From Cucumis sativus (lineage: Eukaryota > Streptophyta > Magnoliopsida > Cucurbitales > Cucurbitaceae): DNA of 64,000 bases. The notes beneath the pieces were generated by a model that worked only from the letters and a program-made list of their open reading frames with translations, made no database searches and had not been told where the DNA came from. The stretch covers positions 24,230,075 to 24,294,074 of the forward strand of contig NC_026658.2 of assembly GCF_000004075.3 (NCBI RefSeq), given 5' to 3'. Shown one piece after another: positions 60,919 through 64,000 of the stretch. Both the position numbers and the translations under genes were made by a program. Each line of letters begins with the position of its first letter. The stretch's first letter is position 1.

Positions 60919-62682
60919 GGTATACTTGTGTTAGTTATTATTACTTGTTTTTGCTATTCTTGTAGTTGTCATTTTACATCATGTCATATTTTTTTAATTA
61001 TTAAAGCTGGCATTTATTGAAGGTCATTTATTGGCAAACATTTCAACTTCATAACCTACCTTTTTGTATTATAAATAGTTGGTCGGATTATTTGTAGGAT
61101 TTATTGTCCATAGATAGGGTCTTCTCTTTTCAAACTTTCTTTTCATCCGTAACAATTAAATGCTGAGTAAACATTTTTTTATTTTAAAATCTTGTTTGTT
61201 AAAAACAACCGCGATATATATATACAAAAAGAGAAAAAGAAAATCTTTTCATTTTTAGTTTTCCTTCATTATTGAAAAAAATGTTGTATAAAAAAATGTA
61301 AATTAGTTACATAACATTCAATTTTTTTCAAAATTTAAAATGAAAATCAGAAACATACAAATGTTACTTAAGGAAGAAGTCGCATTGCAAAAATTTGCCC
61401 ACTTTGTAGAAAGGAAGGCAAAAGCAGTGGCTGAAGTGGAGAAAATCCATTCTTGTGGAAGGAAATGGATATAAGGGGTTTTTGGATTGAGATTAATGTT
61501 GCTAGTGAGGTCCATTCCATTCTCTCTCTCGTTTTCTTTTTCTTCCTATGGGATCTTTATGCTGAGGTTGATGCTCTTATTAGTCGTTTAAATGTTAGGG
61601 GTGACATATGCTCCATATTTGTAATGGTGTGGACGTGTGGTCCATTCTTTTGGCTAATTTTGCATTGTCGTCTTGTGATTCTTTTAGATTGACTCATTAT
61701 TGTCTTAATTAATTAGTTAAGATCGTTTATGAATGATTTTCTTTAAAAATAAAAAGCAAAAAGAACCATTAGTATGATATAAGCTACGTCAAATCAAATA
61801 ATACCCTCTTACTTTAAACAAAGAGGCCTCACAGTTGAAGCAACTGCAATGATTGGCTGTTTTGGTGCAATAATGTGGACCAATGTGTCTGTCTGCTATA
61901 CAACAGAGGGATTTAAAAGGAATGTCTTTGTATTGAACTGTTGAGTAAGAAGATGGGTTATTAATTATGATGACAAAAATGGGGAAAATTTGTGTCAGAA
62001 AGTTTGAACATCATTTTGAAATGTATTTAGTGTAGTTGAGGGACCAATCTTGAGTGCTCCCTCTGCATTCCCAAGTACGATATGTTGCATTACAACCCAT
62101 TTTGTTGTCTTTGATTTATATTGCTTTAGAAAACTGTGTTCAACCTCATATTTCATTTTTTGTTTTATTCTTCATCAATGCAATGCAACTACCATAGATA
62201 ATAAAAGAAAAGTAGACATTAAAAAAAAAAAAAAAGTCCATAAGAGATTGAATTAGTTATAACCCATAAACTATCTCATAGACTATAATAAACACACATT
62301 ATAATAACTCACTCTACGACTCAAATGCCTCCTTAAGAGTTAAGACTATAATAACCCACTTCTTGTTCTAAAGCCATCTTTCGAATTGGTGCCTTATCGT
62401 TCATAAAAGGTATTAGAAAAGGTGGGTGATTATGGTAATATATTTGTTTAGTCTTACTTTTATTTTTCTTTTCCAATTCATTAGGTAGCATTAACAACTC
62501 TATTATTATTCAAATTTAAAGAATTTCCAATTGGAAAAGCAAGTTTTAAAAAAAATATAAAAGCGTGAAAGTTAGAATCAATAAACAGTGAATGAAAGTA
62601 GAAAAAGAAGAAAATAATGATTTTGCACTTCAAGATGGGCATCATTAATTCCTTAGCCAATAAGAGTAAGAGTGTGGCAGAC

Positions 62683-62690
62683 TAAAAAAT
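62683..62690 (-). terminator. Pol III T-run terminator after tRNA-Arg
   Basis: On the minus strand at least five consecutive T residues occur within about ten bases of the tRNA 3' end, enough to stop RNA polymerase III. Confidence 0.7.
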
Positions 62691-62693
62691 AAA

Positions 62694-62766
62694 CGCGCCA
62701 GGTAGGGGTCGAACCTACGACTTTCTGCTTAGGAAACAGACGCTCTATCCACTGAGCTACAGGCGC
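62694..62766 (-). tRNA. tRNA-Arg (anticodon CCT)
   Basis: The minus strand folds as a 73-nt cloverleaf: acceptor GCGCCTG with CTGGCGC and discriminator G (one U-U mismatch), A box TAGCTCAGTGG, anticodon loop TTCCTAA giving CCT (reads AGG), and B box GGTTCGACCCC in the T arm. There is no intron and the CCA is not encoded, as in nuclear genes. Upstream on its strand is a CAA-containing AT-rich stretch (aacaagaa), typical of plant Pol III starts, and a T-run lies a few bases past the 3' end. It matches the plant nuclear tRNA-Arg(CCT) I recall almost base for base. Confidence 0.96.
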
Positions 62767-63539
62767 TTCTTGTTAATTAAAATGCATCTATTCATATATT
62801 GTTTGAAATACATAACACCAGGTGTCCATTCCTCTATTTTGACGTCACACTACACGTGTCATACCCCTACTCGTCGCATAATATCCTTCGAATTTATTGT
62901 TTTTTTAAAAAATGGATTTGAAACGATTTTAAATTGATTATTTTGTTTGAATATAGAAAAGATTTAAAACGTGGATATTTTAAATTTTGAATTTGAATTG
63001 CAAGGGAAAAAGAAAAAAAAAGTTTAAAAATGTTAAAATATATAGCAATAATAAGTAGAATGTTGTTGGAATATTAAATAAATAGATTAATTCCATGTCA
63101 TCATCCATCTGAGTCAATCCAATCCCACCGCTGGGTGCAGTGTCGACGGTGACTATTAATGGAAAACACAAGCGGCGCGTCTGTTTTATTCTGTTTCAAT
63201 TAATGAACAAATCACATAACCCCAAATTAAACACACTTCTTATTAATTATTAGTATCCACTTCTACCCAAATTAATAATAATAATCATAGTAATATAATT
63301 TTGTAAAACTCATTTTCATTTTATATTTTTAAATATAAATAATAATAATAATAATAAGTCAAATCCCTCACCATCTGTGTTGGATTCCTTAAGAATTTTA
63401 CACAAAATCACTTCCACAAATTCAAAAAGTTAAAATGTAATTAAAAAGAAATGAAGGGAGAGAGAGAGATGGACGTTGGTGTATGAGAAGGAGTAGGCTC
63501 CACTGACGCGTACCGGCCCCCCATTTTTCTCATCTCTAA
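62767..63539. other. Spacer between the tRNA and the right-edge gene
   Basis: AT-rich, with an (AAT)n run at about 63336-63357 and no supported gene. The last 100 bases include a GC-richer actgacgcgtaccggcc that may be part of the promoter of the gene starting at the right edge. Confidence 0.4.
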
Positions 63540-63793
63540 TTTTAGCTCTCCCTTTCCTTTCTCGACCCTTTCCTTTCTTCATAATCCTTTTTCTTTCTTT
63601 TTTTTTCCTTTTTCTCTTTAATTATTCATTTTTTTTATTTTTATTTTTATTTATTTATTTTCATTCTTTTCTATTTTTCCTTTTCCCATTTTCCGGTGAT
63701 CATTATTTTTCATTTCCGCTTTCCTTTGACTTCTTCATCATCTTCACCATCTTCATCATCTTCTTCCTCCTCCTCCTTTGCTGCTTCTTCACG
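63540..63793 (+). other. Probable first non-coding exon of a gene running off the right edge
   Basis: A strongly pyrimidine-rich stretch with TTC/ATC repeats (cttcatcatcttcttcctcc) ends in a good donor, cttcacg|gtatgc at 63794, followed by T-rich intron-like sequence to the window end. There is no coding ATG. This is the usual look of a plant 5'UTR exon with a leader intron; the protein lies beyond the window. Confidence 0.4.
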
Positions 63794-64000
63794 GTATGCT
63801 TCTTCTTTTAATTCTATGCACTTTCTTACCTTCATCATTAATTTGCTTCCTTTCTTTCTATTACTGTGACTCCATTCCACCTTTTACTGCCTTTTGATTT
63901 CTCTTCATTTTTTTTTATGTTTCCCATTTGATATCTTTGATGCGCTTTATCATTTGTATCTCCTCTTCTGTTCTGTAAGAGCTGTGTGATTTCGCCTTTT

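Larger units (their letters stand above)
59823..62693. other. Tic22 3'UTR and spacer to the tRNA gene
   Basis: The first 400 bases or so are Tic22 3'UTR. After that there is AT-rich spacer with a T-run near 60330, a 17-bp tandem repeat at 60863-60918, and no supported gene. The plus-strand frame at 61453-61692 is hydrophobic and unsupported. Confidence 0.5.

Noticed and set aside
61453..61692. 79-codon hydrophobic plus-strand ORF
   Set aside because: No homology recognised, no promoter, and the sequence lies in AT-rich spacer; could be part of a decayed element but nothing shows it.
1..64000. CRISPR arrays, operons, rRNA, endogenous viral genes, biosynthetic cluster
   Set aside because: The window is plant nuclear DNA. 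No regularly spaced palindromic repeats with unique spacers, no rRNA, no viral coat or polymerase motifs and no co-directional pathway genes were seen.

Overview
The window is nuclear DNA of a flowering plant, most likely a eudicot. It has intron-split genes with GT-AG (and one GC-AG) junctions, very AT-rich spacers, plant-type transposon remnants and a plant nuclear tRNA-Arg(CCT). The protein set and the TCTATCA..TGATAGA-type MITEs make me think of a cucurbit, but that is inference. All exon joins below were made by eye: each reading frame closes across its junctions, and each product was matched to a family from memory.

Layout. (1) 0-24 kb is the gene-rich part: a small single-exon protein on the minus strand whose 5' leader carries a tandem triplication of its own start region; then, on the plus strand, a TMEM53/DUF829-like alpha/beta hydrolase (7 exons), an NAD-epimerase-type SDR resembling farnesol dehydrogenase FLDH (5 exons), a PP2C phosphatase resembling Arabidopsis PP2C 12 (9 exons plus a 5'UTR intron), a single-exon BKI1-like brassinosteroid receptor kinase inhibitor, and a possible 68-residue basic micro-protein. 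(2) 25-49 kb is mostly gene-poor AT-rich DNA with MITE-like elements and a well-delimited CACTA-type element (perfect 3-bp target duplication). It holds three small two-EF-hand proteins, all on the minus strand, at 31.5, 43.9 and 48.4 kb. (3) 49-54 kb is repeat-dominated: a degenerate segmental duplication, a 102-bp tandem repeat whose unit keeps an open frame, and a decayed LINE 3' end interrupted by a MITE. (4) 54.6-59.8 kb holds an 8-exon Tic22-like chloroplast import gene. Its 3-kb third intron starts with GC instead of GT and has collected a TRIM-like element, a degenerate repeat array and a SINE-like piece. (5) 60-64 kb has a tRNA-Arg(CCT) gene and, at the right edge, what looks like the promoter and first non-coding exon of the next gene.

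The genes do not form one pathway. Two themes stand out. FLDH-like and Tic22-like genes, which I recall as neighbours in Arabidopsis (At4g33360/At4g33350), are both here but about 43 kb apart with other genes and repeats between them. Several signalling genes (PP2C, BKI1-like, EF-hand proteins) are interspersed. I found no biosynthetic cluster, CRISPR array or viral insertion. The most unusual signals are the start-codon triplication at 1.27-1.40 kb, the GC-AG intron, the CACTA element, the in-frame 102-bp repeat and the candidate micro-protein.
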